64,000 bases of DNA from Rhodocyclaceae bacterium (GCA_023230455.1 JALNXH010000004.1:62001-126000); one strand, 5' to 3'; positions 7,466-16,631 are shown, counted from the first letter of the stretch. Translations and numbers: made by a program. Notes: generated from the sequence alone by a model not told the origin.

Positions 7466-10204
7466 TTAAAGGCTACGGGCGATTTCCTGGATCTCGAACA
7501 CTTCGAGCTGGTCGCCTTCCTCGATATCGTTAAAGTTTTTCAGCGACAACCCGCACTCGTAGTTTTCCTTGACTTCCTTGACGTCGTCCTTGAATCGCTT
7601 GAGGGAGTCGAGTTCGCCGCTGAAGACGACAACGTTATTGCGCAGCAGGCGCACCGAAGAGCCGCGCCTGACCACGCCCGACAGCACCATACAACCCGCC
7701 ACCGCGCCAACCTTGGAAATGCGGAAAACCTGGCGAATCTCGACGGTGCCGATGACGCTCTCGCGCTTTTCCGGAGACAGCATCCCGGAGAGCGCCGCCT
7801 TCACCTCGTCCACCGCGTCGTAAATGATGTTGTAGTAGCGGATGTCGACCCCGAAGCTCTCGGCCACCTTGCGCGCGCCGGCATCGGCACGAGTATTGAA
7901 GCCGATGACGACGGCTTTCGAAGCCGAGGCCAAGTTGACGTCGGATTCGCTGATTGCACCAACCGCTGCGTGGATCACATTGACCTTGACTTCGTCGGTG
8001 GACAGTTTGCTGAGCGCGTGAACCAGGGCCTCCTGTGAGCCTTGAACGTCGGCCTTGACGATCAGCGGCAGCATCTTGACCTCGCCCTCGCTCATTTGTT
8101 CGAACATCGATTCCAGCTTGGCGGCCTGCTGCTTGGCCAGACGCACATCGCGGAACTTCCCTTGGCGGAACAGCGCGATTTCGCGAGCCTTGCGCTCGTC
8201 GGCCAAAACCATGGTTTCGTCGCCGGCGGCAGGAACTTCGGACAAGCCCTGAATTTCCACCGGAATCGAGGGACCGGCTTCCTTGATCGGCTTGCCATTC
8301 TCGTCAAGCATGGCGCGCACGCGGCCATACACCTGTCCGGCAAGCAGAACATCGCCCTGGCGCAGGGTGCCCGATTGCACCAGGATGGTTGCCACGGCGC
8401 CCTTGCCCTTGTCGAGGCGGGCTTCGATCACCAGACCCTTTGCCGGCGCATCCTTGGCTGCCGTAAGTTCCAGCACTTCGGCCTGCAACAGCACCTGCTC
8501 CAGCAATTCGTCGATACCGACACCGGTCTTGGCTGAAACCGGCACGAAGGGCGAGTCGCCGCCGTATTCTTCCGGTACCACGCCTTCGGCCACCAGTTCC
8601 TGCTTGACGCGCTCCGGATTGGCATCGGGCTTGTCGATCTTGTTGACCGCCACCACCAACGGTACGCCCGCCGCCTTGGCATGGTGGATCGCTTCCTTGG
8701 TCTGCGGCATGACACCGTCGTCGGCAGCGACGACCAGAATCACCAGGTCGGTCGCCTTGGCGCCTCGGGCGCGCATAGCGGTGAAGGCTTCGTGGCCCGG
8801 AGTGTCGAGGAAGGTGATGACGCCGCGGTCGGTTTCCACATGGTAGGCGCCGATGTGCTGGGTAATGCCGCCGGCCTCGCCCGCAGCGACCTTGGCGCGG
8901 CGGATGTAATCAAGCAGCGAAGTCTTGCCGTGATCGACGTGCCCCATCACCGTAACGACCGGCGGGCGTGGCAGCAGAACGGCGTCCTTGTGCTGCTCGT
9001 CGTGCGCCTCGTCGAGGAAGGCATCCGGATCGTCGAGCTTCGCGGCAAGCGCCTTGTGGCCCATTTCCTCGACCACGATCATCGCTGTTTCCTGGTCCAG
9101 TTGCTGATTGATGGTAACCATCATGCCCATCTTCATCAGCACCTTGATAACCTCGGTGGCCTTGACCGACATTTTGTGGGCAAGATCTGCCACGCTGATG
9201 GTTTCGGGTACGTGTACTTCGCGCACCACCGCCTCGACCGGCTGGGGTGCTATACGAGAGTCTTCCTGGGAATGACGTCCATGGCGCCCCTTGGGGCCGC
9301 CGCGCCAACCACCGGTGCCCCCACCAGCATCGCCGCGGGTTTTGATACCGCGTTTTTTCGCCGCATCGTCCTTCCAGTTACTGGCGGGCTTCTTCTCAAC
9401 CTTCTTTTCGGCCTCAGGCTTTCCGGCAGGCTTGTGCAAGGTTCCTGAAACTCCGGCTTCAGCCGGTGCCGCCGTCTTTGCCTGCTCGGCTGCGGCCTTG
9501 GCGGCCAATTCCGCCTGTTGCTGTTGCAGACGCTTCTCAGCCTCTTCCCGGGCGCGTGCCGCGCGCAACTGTTTCTCCTTCAACTCTGCGGCCTGGATCG
9601 CCGACAGTTCCGCATGGCGCTTGGCTTCGGCTTCGCGCAGCGCACGCTGCTCGGCATTGATGAAATTGGGCTTGGCGGCTACGGATGCAGCGGGAATCCG
9701 CTTCGGCGCCGGACGCTCGGCAGGTTCTGGCACGACAACGTCTTCGACCACAGGCTCAGACACCACTACGTCCGGTACCACAACTTCGGGTACCACCGGC
9801 TCAATTACCGCCGGCTCGGCTGCCACCACGTCCTCGATAACCTCGGGTTCGGGCACCACCGGCTCAATGACGACCGCAGGGATTTCTGCCGACACGGCAT
9901 CCACCGCATCGCGCTTCACAAGAACGCGCTTCTTGCGCACCTCCACCTGAATGGTACGTGCCTTACCAGTCGCATCGGCCGCCCGTATCTCGCTGGTCTG
10001 CCGGCGGGTCAGGGTAATCTTGGCCTTGGACGCCGTTTCGCCGTGAGAGCGGCGCAAATAGTCCAGCAATTTGGTCTTGTCATGCTCGGAGAGCAAGTCG
10101 TTGGATGCATTCTTGTCGACGCCGGCCTTGGCAAGCTGCTCCAGCAACGCTGTAGCAGGCATTTTTAATTCGGTAGCAAATTGGGCAACGCTCATCTGTG
10201 CCAT
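7466..10204 (-). CDS. infB: translation initiation factor IF-2
   Basis: IF-2 is the GTPase that delivers fMet-tRNA to the 30S subunit and promotes subunit joining. The 912 residues show an IF2_N helical domain at 1-50, a linker, a second IF2_N-like domain (SVADLAHKMSVKATEVIK, about 330-390), and the G domain with GHVDHGKT near residue 420, DTPGHE, and NKIDK. Domains II-IV follow. The linker between about residues 105 and 165 is unusual, built of repeated Val-Pro-Glu units, followed by a highly charged Ala/Glu/Lys coiled-coil-like segment. It sits 15 bases downstream of nusA. Identity is certain. Confidence 0.99.
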   Translation of the reverse strand: MAQMSVAQFATELKMPATALLEQLAKAGVDKNASNDLLSEHDKTKLLDYLRRSHGETASKAKITLTRRQTSEIRAADATGKARTIQVEVRKKRVLVKRDAVDAVSAEIPAVVIEPVVPEPEVIEDVVAAEPAVIEPVVPEVVVPDVVVSEPVVEDVVVPEPAERPAPKRIPAASVAAKPNFINAEQRALREAEAKRHAELSAIQAAELKEKQLRAARAREEAEKRLQQQQAELAAKAAAEQAKTAAPAEAGVSGTLHKPAGKPEAEKKVEKKPASNWKDDAAKKRGIKTRGDAGGGTGGWRGGPKGRHGRHSQEDSRIAPQPVEAVVREVHVPETISVADLAHKMSVKATEVIKVLMKMGMMVTINQQLDQETAMIVVEEMGHKALAAKLDDPDAFLDEAHDEQHKDAVLLPRPPVVTVMGHVDHGKTSLLDYIRRAKVAAGEAGGITQHIGAYHVETDRGVITFLDTPGHEAFTAMRARGAKATDLVILVVAADDGVMPQTKEAIHHAKAAGVPLVVAVNKIDKPDANPERVKQELVAEGVVPEEYGGDSPFVPVSAKTGVGIDELLEQVLLQAEVLELTAAKDAPAKGLVIEARLDKGKGAVATILVQSGTLRQGDVLLAGQVYGRVRAMLDENGKPIKEAGPSIPVEIQGLSEVPAAGDETMVLADERKAREIALFRQGKFRDVRLAKQQAAKLESMFEQMSEGEVKMLPLIVKADVQGSQEALVHALSKLSTDEVKVNVIHAAVGAISESDVNLASASKAVVIGFNTRADAGARKVAESFGVDIRYYNIIYDAVDEVKAALSGMLSPEKRESVIGTVEIRQVFRISKVGAVAGCMVLSGVVRRGSSVRLLRNNVVVFSGELDSLKRFKDDVKEVKENYECGLSLKNFNDIEEGDQLEVFEIQEIARSL

Positions 10205-10219
10205 TGTCGTTCCCCTTGA

Positions 10220-11701
10220 TTATTCTTCATCCGCGAACCAATGTGCGCGGGCGTTGGTGATGAGCTGGCTGGCGCGCTCTGTATCGATGCCAGACATCTC
10301 GGTAAGCTCGTCCACGGCAAGATCGCCAAGGTCGTCGCGCGTTTTGATGCCGTTGCGCGCAAGTTTTGCAGCAAGGGGTTTGTCCATCCCTTCCAGATGC
10401 AGCAATTCTTCCTCAACGCCTTCCAGTTGCTCTTCGTCGACGATGGCTTCGGTAAGCAGCACATTGCGCGCCCGCTCCCGCAGCTCGTTGACCGTGGCTT
10501 CGTCGAAGGCGTCGATTTCAAGCATTTCCGCCAAAGGCACGTAAGCCACTTCTTCCAGGGTCGAAAACCCTTCCTGGATCAGGATATCGGCGACTTCCTC
10601 GTCGACGTCCAGTTTTTCCATGAACAGTGCACGCACATTGGCACTTTCCGCCTGATGCTTCTGCGCCGACTCTTCGACCGTCATCAGATTGATGGTCCAG
10701 CCCGTCAGTTCGGATGCAAGACGCACATTCTGTCCACCGCGGCCGATGGCAATCGCCAGATTGGCTTCATCCACTACCACGTCCATTGCGTGCTTTTCCT
10801 CATCGACCACGATCGACGAAACTTCAGCCGGCGCCAAGGCGCCGATGACGAACTGCGCCGGGTCGGCCGACCAGAGCACGATGTCTACGCGTTCGCCGGA
10901 CAGCTCGTTGGTCACCGCCGTGACACGCGAGCCACGCATACCGACGCAAGTGCCGATGGGATCGACCCGTTGGTCGTTGGACTTGACGGCGATCTTCGCC
11001 CGGATGCCGGGATCACGGGCCGCCGACTTGATCTCAAGTAACCCCTCTTCCATCTCCGGCACTTCCAGTTCGAACAGCTTGACGATGAATTCGGGCGCGG
11101 TGCGCGAGAGGATCAATTGCGGCCCCCGGGCTTGGCGGTCGATCTTCATCAGCCAGGCACGCACGCGATCTCCGGGGCGGAGGTTTTCCTTCGGAATCAC
11201 CTGGTCCCTGGGCAGAACAGCCTCGACGCGACCGGCTTCAACGATCGCGTTGCCGCGCTCCATCCGCTTCACCGTGCCGGTCACCAAGTGTTCTTTGCGA
11301 TCAAGGAAGTCGTTCAGCACCTGCTCGCGCTCGGCATCGCGGATTTTTTGCAGGATCACCTGCTTTGCCGCCTGAGCACCGATACGGCCGAAGTCGATCG
11401 GCTCCAGCGACTCCTCGATATAGTCACCTACGACGATGTCGGCAACCTGTTCCGAAGCCTCCACCAGACCGATCTGCTGCTCGTGGTTATCCATATCCTC
11501 CTCGTTGAGGACCAGGTAACGACGGAAAGCCTCGAACTCGCCGGTTTCGCGATCGACTTCGACGCGCACATCGGCATCTTCATGGATACGTTTTTTGGTC
11601 GCGGACGCCAGCGCAAGTTCCAGGGCACCGAAGACGATATCCCGATCAACGTTCTTTTCCCGCGCCAGGGCATCCACCAACAACAACATTTCGCGGCTCA
11701 T
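10220..11701 (-). CDS. nusA: transcription termination/antitermination factor NusA
   Basis: NusA binds the RNA polymerase flap and nascent RNA, promoting hairpin pausing and termination, and joins antitermination complexes. The 493 residues comprise the N-terminal polymerase-binding domain (1-125), S1 (about 135-200), two KH domains (about 230-345, including GMRGSRV and the IGRGGQNVRLA loop), and two C-terminal acidic helical repeats (about 365-490), as in E. coli (495). The frame is open 23 codons further upstream, but MSREMLLLVDALAREKNV is the family start. It lies 22 bases downstream of rimP. NusA may influence the terminator-like hairpin in its own operon leader. Confidence 0.98.
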   Translation of the reverse strand: MSREMLLLVDALAREKNVDRDIVFGALELALASATKKRIHEDADVRVEVDRETGEFEAFRRYLVLNEEDMDNHEQQIGLVEASEQVADIVVGDYIEESLEPIDFGRIGAQAAKQVILQKIRDAEREQVLNDFLDRKEHLVTGTVKRMERGNAIVEAGRVEAVLPRDQVIPKENLRPGDRVRAWLMKIDRQARGPQLILSRTAPEFIVKLFELEVPEMEEGLLEIKSAARDPGIRAKIAVKSNDQRVDPIGTCVGMRGSRVTAVTNELSGERVDIVLWSADPAQFVIGALAPAEVSSIVVDEEKHAMDVVVDEANLAIAIGRGGQNVRLASELTGWTINLMTVEESAQKHQAESANVRALFMEKLDVDEEVADILIQEGFSTLEEVAYVPLAEMLEIDAFDEATVNELRERARNVLLTEAIVDEEQLEGVEEELLHLEGMDKPLAAKLARNGIKTRDDLGDLAVDELTEMSGIDTERASQLITNARAHWFADEE

Positions 11702-11723
11702 TCGATTTTCTCCAATTCCTGAT

Positions 11724-12194
11724 TCAGAACTTCGGCACCAGCCGGGCGCGCTCGACATTGTCGAACGCAAACGCGTAAGTCACGCCTTCGGACGTCAGCA
11801 CCACCTCGCCATCGCGCATGCCGCCAAGCACCCCGCTGAAATTGCGCTGGTTATTTACCGGCACGCGCAACTTCAACTGCATTTCATGGCCGGCAAAACG
11901 CTCGAAATCCGCAGCCTTTTTCACCACGCGATCCAGCCCCGGCGACGACACCTCAAGCCGATCGTAGTCAATATTCTCGACCGTGAACAAGCGCGTCAGA
12001 TGATTGCTTACGGCGGAACAGTCGTCCACCGTAATACCGCCCTGGCTGACTTCGTCGGCGGCCGGAGCGATACCCGCCCCCGGCGATCGATCGATAAAAA
12101 TACGCATCAACCGGCCACGGGGACTCGACTCGAAATCGACGAGTTCATAACCCAGCCCGGCAACAGCTTGTTCGATCAATTCGACTAATTGCAT
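11724..12194 (-). CDS. rimP: ribosome maturation factor RimP
   Basis: RimP assists 30S subunit maturation. The 156 residues start with MQLVELIEQAVAGLGYELVD, the family's usual opening, and contain MRIFIDRS, VSSPGLDR and the C-terminal SH3-like part ending in NVERARLVPKF. Length is typical (about 150). The frame extends 32 codons further upstream through a terminator-like hairpin, which is not plausible coding sequence, so the inner ATG is preferred. It is the first gene of the nusA-infB operon. Confidence 0.95.
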   Translation of the reverse strand: MQLVELIEQAVAGLGYELVDFESSPRGRLMRIFIDRSPGAGIAPAADEVSQGGITVDDCSAVSNHLTRLFTVENIDYDRLEVSSPGLDRVVKKAADFERFAGHEMQLKLRVPVNNQRNFSGVLGGMRDGEVVLTSEGVTYAFAFDNVERARLVPKF

Positions 12195-12210
12195 TGAATC
12201 CGACGCCACA

Positions 12211-12241
12211 AATAAAAAATGGGCACTGCTGCCCATTTTTC
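12211..12241 (-). promoter_or_regulatory. terminator-like leader hairpin upstream of rimP (candidate attenuator)
   Basis: On the minus strand ATGGGCA-GCAG-TGCCCAT is followed by a T-run, a textbook intrinsic terminator, ending only about 17 bases before the rimP ATG. A sigma-70 promoter lies upstream of it, so the operon must be transcribed through the hairpin. It could instead simply end the rluB transcript, with flanking A/T tracts acting in both directions. Confidence 0.7.
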
Positions 12242-12292
12242 GCTTACCCGCCGCCTCCGCGAAGGAAGGTTCGGTACCAAAAAAACACACTG

Positions 12293-12322
12293 ATTATAGC
12301 AGCCGCCTCTTCGGCAATGCAA
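12293..12322 (-). promoter_or_regulatory. sigma-70 promoter of the rimP-nusA-infB operon
   Basis: On the minus strand TTGCAT (12317-12322) and a perfect TATAAT (12293-12298) are separated by 18 bases. The -35 box abuts the rluB stop codon. Predicted start near 12286 gives a leader of about 90 bases. Confidence 0.75.
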
Positions 12323-13360
12323 TCAGATCTCGGATTTTTCTAGCCTTTTCACCGGCTTGAGATAGTTGAGCAGAGATTTCACCTCACCCTCCGAAAGCTC
12401 CCTGCATTGACCTCTTTTGAGTTGCGGTGGCAGATGGATCGGTCCGTAACGAACCCGCATCAAGCGGCTGACGGTCACCCCCACCGCGTCGAACATGCGC
12501 CTCACCTCGCGATTGCGGCCCTCGGCCAGGGTAACGTTGTACCAACGATTGGCGCCGTCCCCCCCGGCCTCCTCGATGCGAATGAAGCGCGCCAGGCCAT
12601 CCTCGAGCTGGATCCCCTCCGCCAGCTGCTTCAGGGTGTCCTCGGACAGCTCTCCGAGGACGCGCACCGCGTATTCCCGGTCGATGCCGTAGCGCGGATG
12701 CATCAATCGGTTTGCCAACTCGCCACTGCTGGTGGCGATCAGCAGGCCGCAGGAATTGAAATCCAGGCGGCCGACCGTGATCCACCGTCCGCTGCGAATC
12801 TTGGGCAGATGATCGAATACCGAGGGGCGGCCTTCTGGATCGTCGCGCGAAACGATCTCGCCTTCCGGCTTGTGGTAAAGCACCACCCGTGGCTGGCGCG
12901 AACCGCCGAGCCGCAGATTGACCAGCCGGCCGTTGAGACGGACCTTGTCGTCAGGACCGATACGCTGGCCGACATGGGCAGGTTCCCCATTTACGCTAAC
13001 GCGGCCGGCAACGATCCATTCCTCAATTTCGCGGCGCGAACCGTGGCCGGCGTCGGCCAATGCCTTATGCAGTTTGGGAGAGACATCGCCGTCCACCGCG
13101 GCACTGTCGCTGCTTTCAGACCAGACGCCCGCCGGGGAAGCAGGCGGGCGCTGCGATTTTCCGTTGCGCAGCGACTTCGCACCCCGTCCCTGCGGCGCAC
13201 GAATGCCTCGTTGCGGGGATGCCGCGGGTTCGTCGGAGGCGGCTTCGTCAGCGCTGCCGCCCTGTTCCGGAAGCCTATATTCCGGCGCTTTCTGCGCTGG
13301 AACTTTCTTCTGCGGCGGACGGAGTGGGCTGCGTTTGCGAGAGGAGCGGGGCGTCTGCAA
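12323..13360 (-). CDS. rluB: 23S rRNA pseudouridine(2605) synthase RluB
   Basis: RluB forms a pseudouridine in helix 93 of 23S rRNA. The 345 residues have a long low-complexity N-terminus (1-93, rich in Pro/Arg/Lys/Ser), an S4 RNA-binding domain (about 95-135, LHKALADAGHGSRREIEEWI) and the RsuA-type catalytic domain with GRLDFNSCGLL (Asp200). The RluB/RluE/RluF/RsuA families are close, but length and context (next to scpB) favour RluB. The chosen start makes the first 28 codons overlap the 3' end of scpB out of frame. No internal ATG exists before the S4 domain, so only a GTG/TTG start could shorten it. Confidence 0.9.
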   Translation of the reverse strand: MQTPRSSRKRSPLRPPQKKVPAQKAPEYRLPEQGGSADEAASDEPAASPQRGIRAPQGRGAKSLRNGKSQRPPASPAGVWSESSDSAAVDGDVSPKLHKALADAGHGSRREIEEWIVAGRVSVNGEPAHVGQRIGPDDKVRLNGRLVNLRLGGSRQPRVVLYHKPEGEIVSRDDPEGRPSVFDHLPKIRSGRWITVGRLDFNSCGLLIATSSGELANRLMHPRYGIDREYAVRVLGELSEDTLKQLAEGIQLEDGLARFIRIEEAGGDGANRWYNVTLAEGRNREVRRMFDAVGVTVSRLMRVRYGPIHLPPQLKRGQCRELSEGEVKSLLNYLKPVKRLEKSEI

Positions 13361-13895
13361 AATCCATTACCTTTTCAATTTCGGTCAGCGGCGGCAGCTC
13401 GGAAAGACTGCGCAAACCGAGGTCGTCGAGAAACTTGCGCGTGGTTGCGTAAAGCGCCGGACGTCCGGGTGAATCGCGGTGGCCCACGGTGTCTATCCAG
13501 CCGCGAGCCTCCAGTGCTTTCAATACATTGGGCGATACTGCCACACCGCGGATTTCCTCTATGTCACCGCGCGTCACCGGTTGACGATAGGCAATGATGG
13601 CCAACGTTTCCATCACGGCGCGGGAATATTTCGGCGGCCGCTCGTTTTTCAACCGATCCAGAAAAATTTGATATTCAGGGCGCGTCTGAAAGCGCCAACC
13701 GGAGGCCAGTTGCACCAGTTCGATCCCTCGCCCGGCCCAATCGCGGCGCAAATCGTCGATCAGTGTACGCCACGTCTCGTCGTCGAACTCCTCGTCGAAG
13801 AGTTTTTTAAGTTCGGCCAGCGAGACCGGTTCTGCCGCCACCAGCAGCGCGGTTTCCAACACCCGCTTGTAGTCCTCAGGCTTGTAGAGCTGCAC
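13275..13895 (-). CDS. scpB: segregation and condensation protein B
   Basis: ScpB is the winged-helix partner of ScpA and SMC in chromosome condensation and segregation. The 206 residues contain KRVLETALLVAAEPVSLAEL, the SRAVMETLAIIAYRQPVTRGDIEEIRGV block and the ALEARGWIDTVGHRDSPGRP wing, which are family hallmarks. Its start overlaps the end of scpA by 20 bases, and its end overlaps the rluB start by 86 bases, so the three genes are interlocked. No smc gene is in the window. Confidence 0.95.
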   Translation of the reverse strand: MQLYKPEDYKRVLETALLVAAEPVSLAELKKLFDEEFDDETWRTLIDDLRRDWAGRGIELVQLASGWRFQTRPEYQIFLDRLKNERPPKYSRAVMETLAIIAYRQPVTRGDIEEIRGVAVSPNVLKALEARGWIDTVGHRDSPGRPALYATTRKFLDDLGLRSLSELPPLTEIEKVMDFADAPLLSQTQPTPSAAEESSSAESAGI

Positions 13896-14721
13896 TTTCG
13901 ACTACTTTCACATAAATCGGCGCCAACGCCTCGGTCTGGGTAATTTCCACCAGGCTCTCCCGTGCCAGTTCCAGAATGGCAAGAAAGCCCACCACCAACA
14001 CCTGGGCGCCTGCCGCCACGTCGAACAAATCTTCGAACACCATGAATCCGCGCCCCTGAAGCCGGCGCAGGATGGTGATCATGGTTTCCCGCACCGACAG
14101 TTCCTCGCGCTTTACCTTGTGATGTTCGGTCATCCGGGCCTGCTTTATAAGCCCCAGCCAAGCCACCTGCAAATCATGCAGCGTCACTTCGGGTTGCCGT
14201 TCCACCACTTTGTCGGCCACCCAAACCGCGATCCACTCGTAGTTGCGGCCGGCCTGGGGCCAGGCATCCAGCTTGGCCGCCGCCGCCTTCATCTGCTCGT
14301 ATTCGAGCAATCGCCGCACCAGCTCGGCGCGCGGATCTTCGGGCTCGCCAGTCTCGGCCTTCGGCGGCCGCGGCAACAGCATGCGCGATTTGATCTCGAT
14401 CAACATGGCCGCCATCAGCAGATATTCGGCCGCCAGTTCAAGGTTCCGCTTGTGCATTGCCTCCACATACTTAAGGTACTGGGCAGTCAACGGCGCCATC
14501 GGAATATCGAGAATATTGATGTTCGCCTTGCGGATCAGATAGAGCAGCAGATCGAGCGGTCCTTCGAACGACTCCAGAATCACTTCCAGCGCATCGGGCG
14601 GGATGTAGAGGTCGCGCGGCATCTCGGTCATCCATTCGCCATAAACTTTCGGCAAATGCTGTTCCGCTGCCACCGCTGGCGCTTCCGCTGCCCCGCCTTC
14701 GACGACGCCAAGCTCGTCCAT
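13876..14721 (-). CDS. scpA: segregation and condensation protein A
   Basis: ScpA is the kleisin that bridges SMC heads. The 281 residues include ESFEGPLDLLLYLIRKANINILDIPMA in two adjoining pieces, the family's best-known block, and a C-terminal helical region. The frame is open for 25 more codons upstream, but the ATG used here sits in TGATG, overlapping the trpS stop by one base, which points to coupling. The neighbouring order trpS-scpA-scpB-rluB recurs in betaproteobacteria as far as I recall. Confidence 0.93.
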   Translation of the reverse strand: MDELGVVEGGAAEAPAVAAEQHLPKVYGEWMTEMPRDLYIPPDALEVILESFEGPLDLLLYLIRKANINILDIPMAPLTAQYLKYVEAMHKRNLELAAEYLLMAAMLIEIKSRMLLPRPPKAETGEPEDPRAELVRRLLEYEQMKAAAAKLDAWPQAGRNYEWIAVWVADKVVERQPEVTLHDLQVAWLGLIKQARMTEHHKVKREELSVRETMITILRRLQGRGFMVFEDLFDVAAGAQVLVVGFLAILELARESLVEITQTEALAPIYVKVVESAALQA

Positions 14722-15923
14722 CAATTGAAATCCAGTCCCATCGCCTCGCGCACGTCGCGCATGGTTTCCTGCGCCAGTTTGCGCGCCTTTTCGCAACCGT
14801 CGGCGATGATGTTCTTCACCAGCTGAGGATCCTCCTCATACATCCGCGCCCTTTCGCGCATCGGCTCCTGTTCCGCAAGTACGCCATCGATCACCGGCTG
14901 CTTACACTCAATGCAACCGATGCCGGCACTGCGGCAACCCTGCTGGACCCAGGTCTTGACCTCTTCGCTCGAATAGATCAGGTGGAACTGCCACACCGGA
15001 CATTTTTCCGGGTCGCCCGCATCGGTGCGCCTTACACGCTGCGGGTCGGTCTGCATGGTACGGATCTTCTTGCGTATGGAATCCTCGTCCTCGCGCAAGG
15101 CGATGGTGTTGTTGTAGGACTTGGACATCTTTTGCCCATCGAGCCCCGGCATGCGCGCCGCCTCGGTGAGCAGCGCCCCGGGCTCGGCAAGGATCATCTT
15201 GCCGCCGCCTTCGAGATAGCCAAACAGACGCTCACGATCGCCCATCGAGAGATTTTGCGTGTTGTTGAGCAGTGCGTGGGCCTGCTCCAGCGCATCGTCC
15301 TCACCGCGTTCCTGGTAGCGGGTGCGCAATTCTTCATAAAGTTTGGATCGTTTCGAACCGAGCTTCTTCACCGCCTCCTTGGCCTTTTCCTCGTAGCCCG
15401 GTTCGCGGCCGTAAAGATGATTGAATCGACGCGCCAGTTCGCGGGTAAATTCGACGTGGGGCAGCTGGTCTTCGCCAACCGGAACCTTGTCCGCGCGGTA
15501 GATGAGGATGTCCGCGCTCATCAACAAAGGGTAGCCGAGGAATCCGTAGGTCGACAGATCCTTGTGCGAGAGCTTTTCCTGCTGGTCCTTGTAGGTGGGC
15601 ACGCGCTCCAGCCAGCCGAGCGGCGTGGTCATCGACAGCAGTAGATGCAGTTCTGCATGTTCGAGAACCCGTGACTGAATGAACAGCGTGGCCTGCGAAG
15701 GGTCCACACCAGCCGCCAGCCAGTCGATGATCAGGCCGCGCGTGCTCTCGGCGATGGTTCCGGGCTCGTCGTAGGCGGTAGTCAGCGCGTGCCAGTCGGC
15801 AACGAAAAACAGACAGGGATATTCGTGCTGGAGCTTGACCCAGTTCTTGAGCACACCGTGATAGTGGCCAAGATGCAGGCGCCCGGTGGGGCGCATGCCG
15901 GAAAGAACGCGTTCGGCGTACAT
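14721..15923 (-). CDS. trpS: tryptophanyl-tRNA synthetase
   Basis: A class I synthetase charging tRNA-Trp. The 400 residues show the HIGH-like HLGH motif at 17-20 (RPTGRLHLGHYHG) and the KMSKS motif in DGQKMSKSYNNT. At 400 residues it is longer than E. coli TrpS (334) because of an insertion between the catalytic core motifs, as seen in many betaproteobacterial enzymes. An AGGTAAG ribosome site precedes the ATG. It follows the site-2 protease gene by 22 bases and overlaps scpA by one base. I see no trp leader or T-box. Confidence 0.96.
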   Translation of the reverse strand: MYAERVLSGMRPTGRLHLGHYHGVLKNWVKLQHEYPCLFFVADWHALTTAYDEPGTIAESTRGLIIDWLAAGVDPSQATLFIQSRVLEHAELHLLLSMTTPLGWLERVPTYKDQQEKLSHKDLSTYGFLGYPLLMSADILIYRADKVPVGEDQLPHVEFTRELARRFNHLYGREPGYEEKAKEAVKKLGSKRSKLYEELRTRYQERGEDDALEQAHALLNNTQNLSMGDRERLFGYLEGGGKMILAEPGALLTEAARMPGLDGQKMSKSYNNTIALREDEDSIRKKIRTMQTDPQRVRRTDAGDPEKCPVWQFHLIYSSEEVKTWVQQGCRSAGIGCIECKQPVIDGVLAEQEPMRERARMYEEDPQLVKNIIADGCEKARKLAQETMRDVREAMGLDFN

Positions 15924-15945
15924 CGTTAGTTTTTCTTACCTATTA

Positions 15946-16587
15946 TCAGAAACCGAAAATTTTCATCAACAGTGCCAGAAACAATCCCAATGGCGGCAGC
16001 AGCAACAACTCCAGCACATGGGTCAGCAGCAGCAGAATCAGGATCGGGAAACCCCACCGTTCCAGCTGCGCAAAACGCCATGCGGCCCTGACCGGCAACA
16101 ATCCGGTGAGAATGCGGCCCCCGTCGAGCGGAGGCAGCGGCAGCAGATTCAATACCATCAGCATTGCATTGAAACGGATCCCGGCAGTCGCCATTTCCGC
16201 CAGCGCAGTACCGTAACCGAAATCCGGCAAAAACATCGCCAGTTTAAGCACCGCCGCCCAGAATATTGCCATGACGCAATTAGCGGCCGGTCCGGCGGCG
16301 GCGACCCAGATCATGTGGCGCTTGGGATTACGCAGCTTGCCGAAGTTCACTGGCACCGGCTTGGCCCAGCCGAACATGAAGCCACCCAGCCAGTATGTCA
16401 GCGCCGGAATCACCAGGGTACCCATCGGATCGATGTGGCGTAGCGGATTTAGGCTGATTCGACCCAGTTTCCACGCCGTCGGATCGCCAAAATAGCGTGC
16501 CACGTAGCCATGAGCGGCCTCGTGTAGGGTGATGGCGAAGATGATCGGCAATGCCGAGATCGCCAGCGTCTGTATCAGGCTTTCCAT
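15946..16587 (-). CDS. site-2 protease family (M50) membrane metalloprotease
   Basis: A 213-residue integral membrane protein of the small M50 type. The zinc motif HEAAH is at 22-26 inside the first hydrophobic segment, and the second ligand motif NLLPLPPLDGGR lies near residue 147-158 in another membrane segment. About five or six hydrophobic segments are visible. Such proteins cleave transmembrane helices, but unlike RseP this one has no PDZ domain, so no specific substrate can be named. It sits between yciO (44-base gap) and trpS (22-base gap). Confidence 0.9.
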   Translation of the reverse strand: MESLIQTLAISALPIIFAITLHEAAHGYVARYFGDPTAWKLGRISLNPLRHIDPMGTLVIPALTYWLGGFMFGWAKPVPVNFGKLRNPKRHMIWVAAAGPAANCVMAIFWAAVLKLAMFLPDFGYGTALAEMATAGIRFNAMLMVLNLLPLPPLDGGRILTGLLPVRAAWRFAQLERWGFPILILLLLTHVLELLLLPPLGLFLALLMKIFGF

Positions 16588-16631
16588 GGGATGGCCGCAA
16601 TTCTACCAGAGCGTCATGCAGCGGCCGGGGC

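Noticed and set aside
7466..10204. Repeated codons in infB as a possible CRISPR-like or tandem repeat array
   Set aside because: The repeats are imperfect Val/Pro/Glu codons in frame, without spacers of constant length; it is a protein low-complexity tract.
12194..12290. Upstream extension of rimP by 32 codons
   Set aside because: The extension runs through the terminator-like hairpin and has no family match; the inner ATG gives the normal RimP N-terminus.
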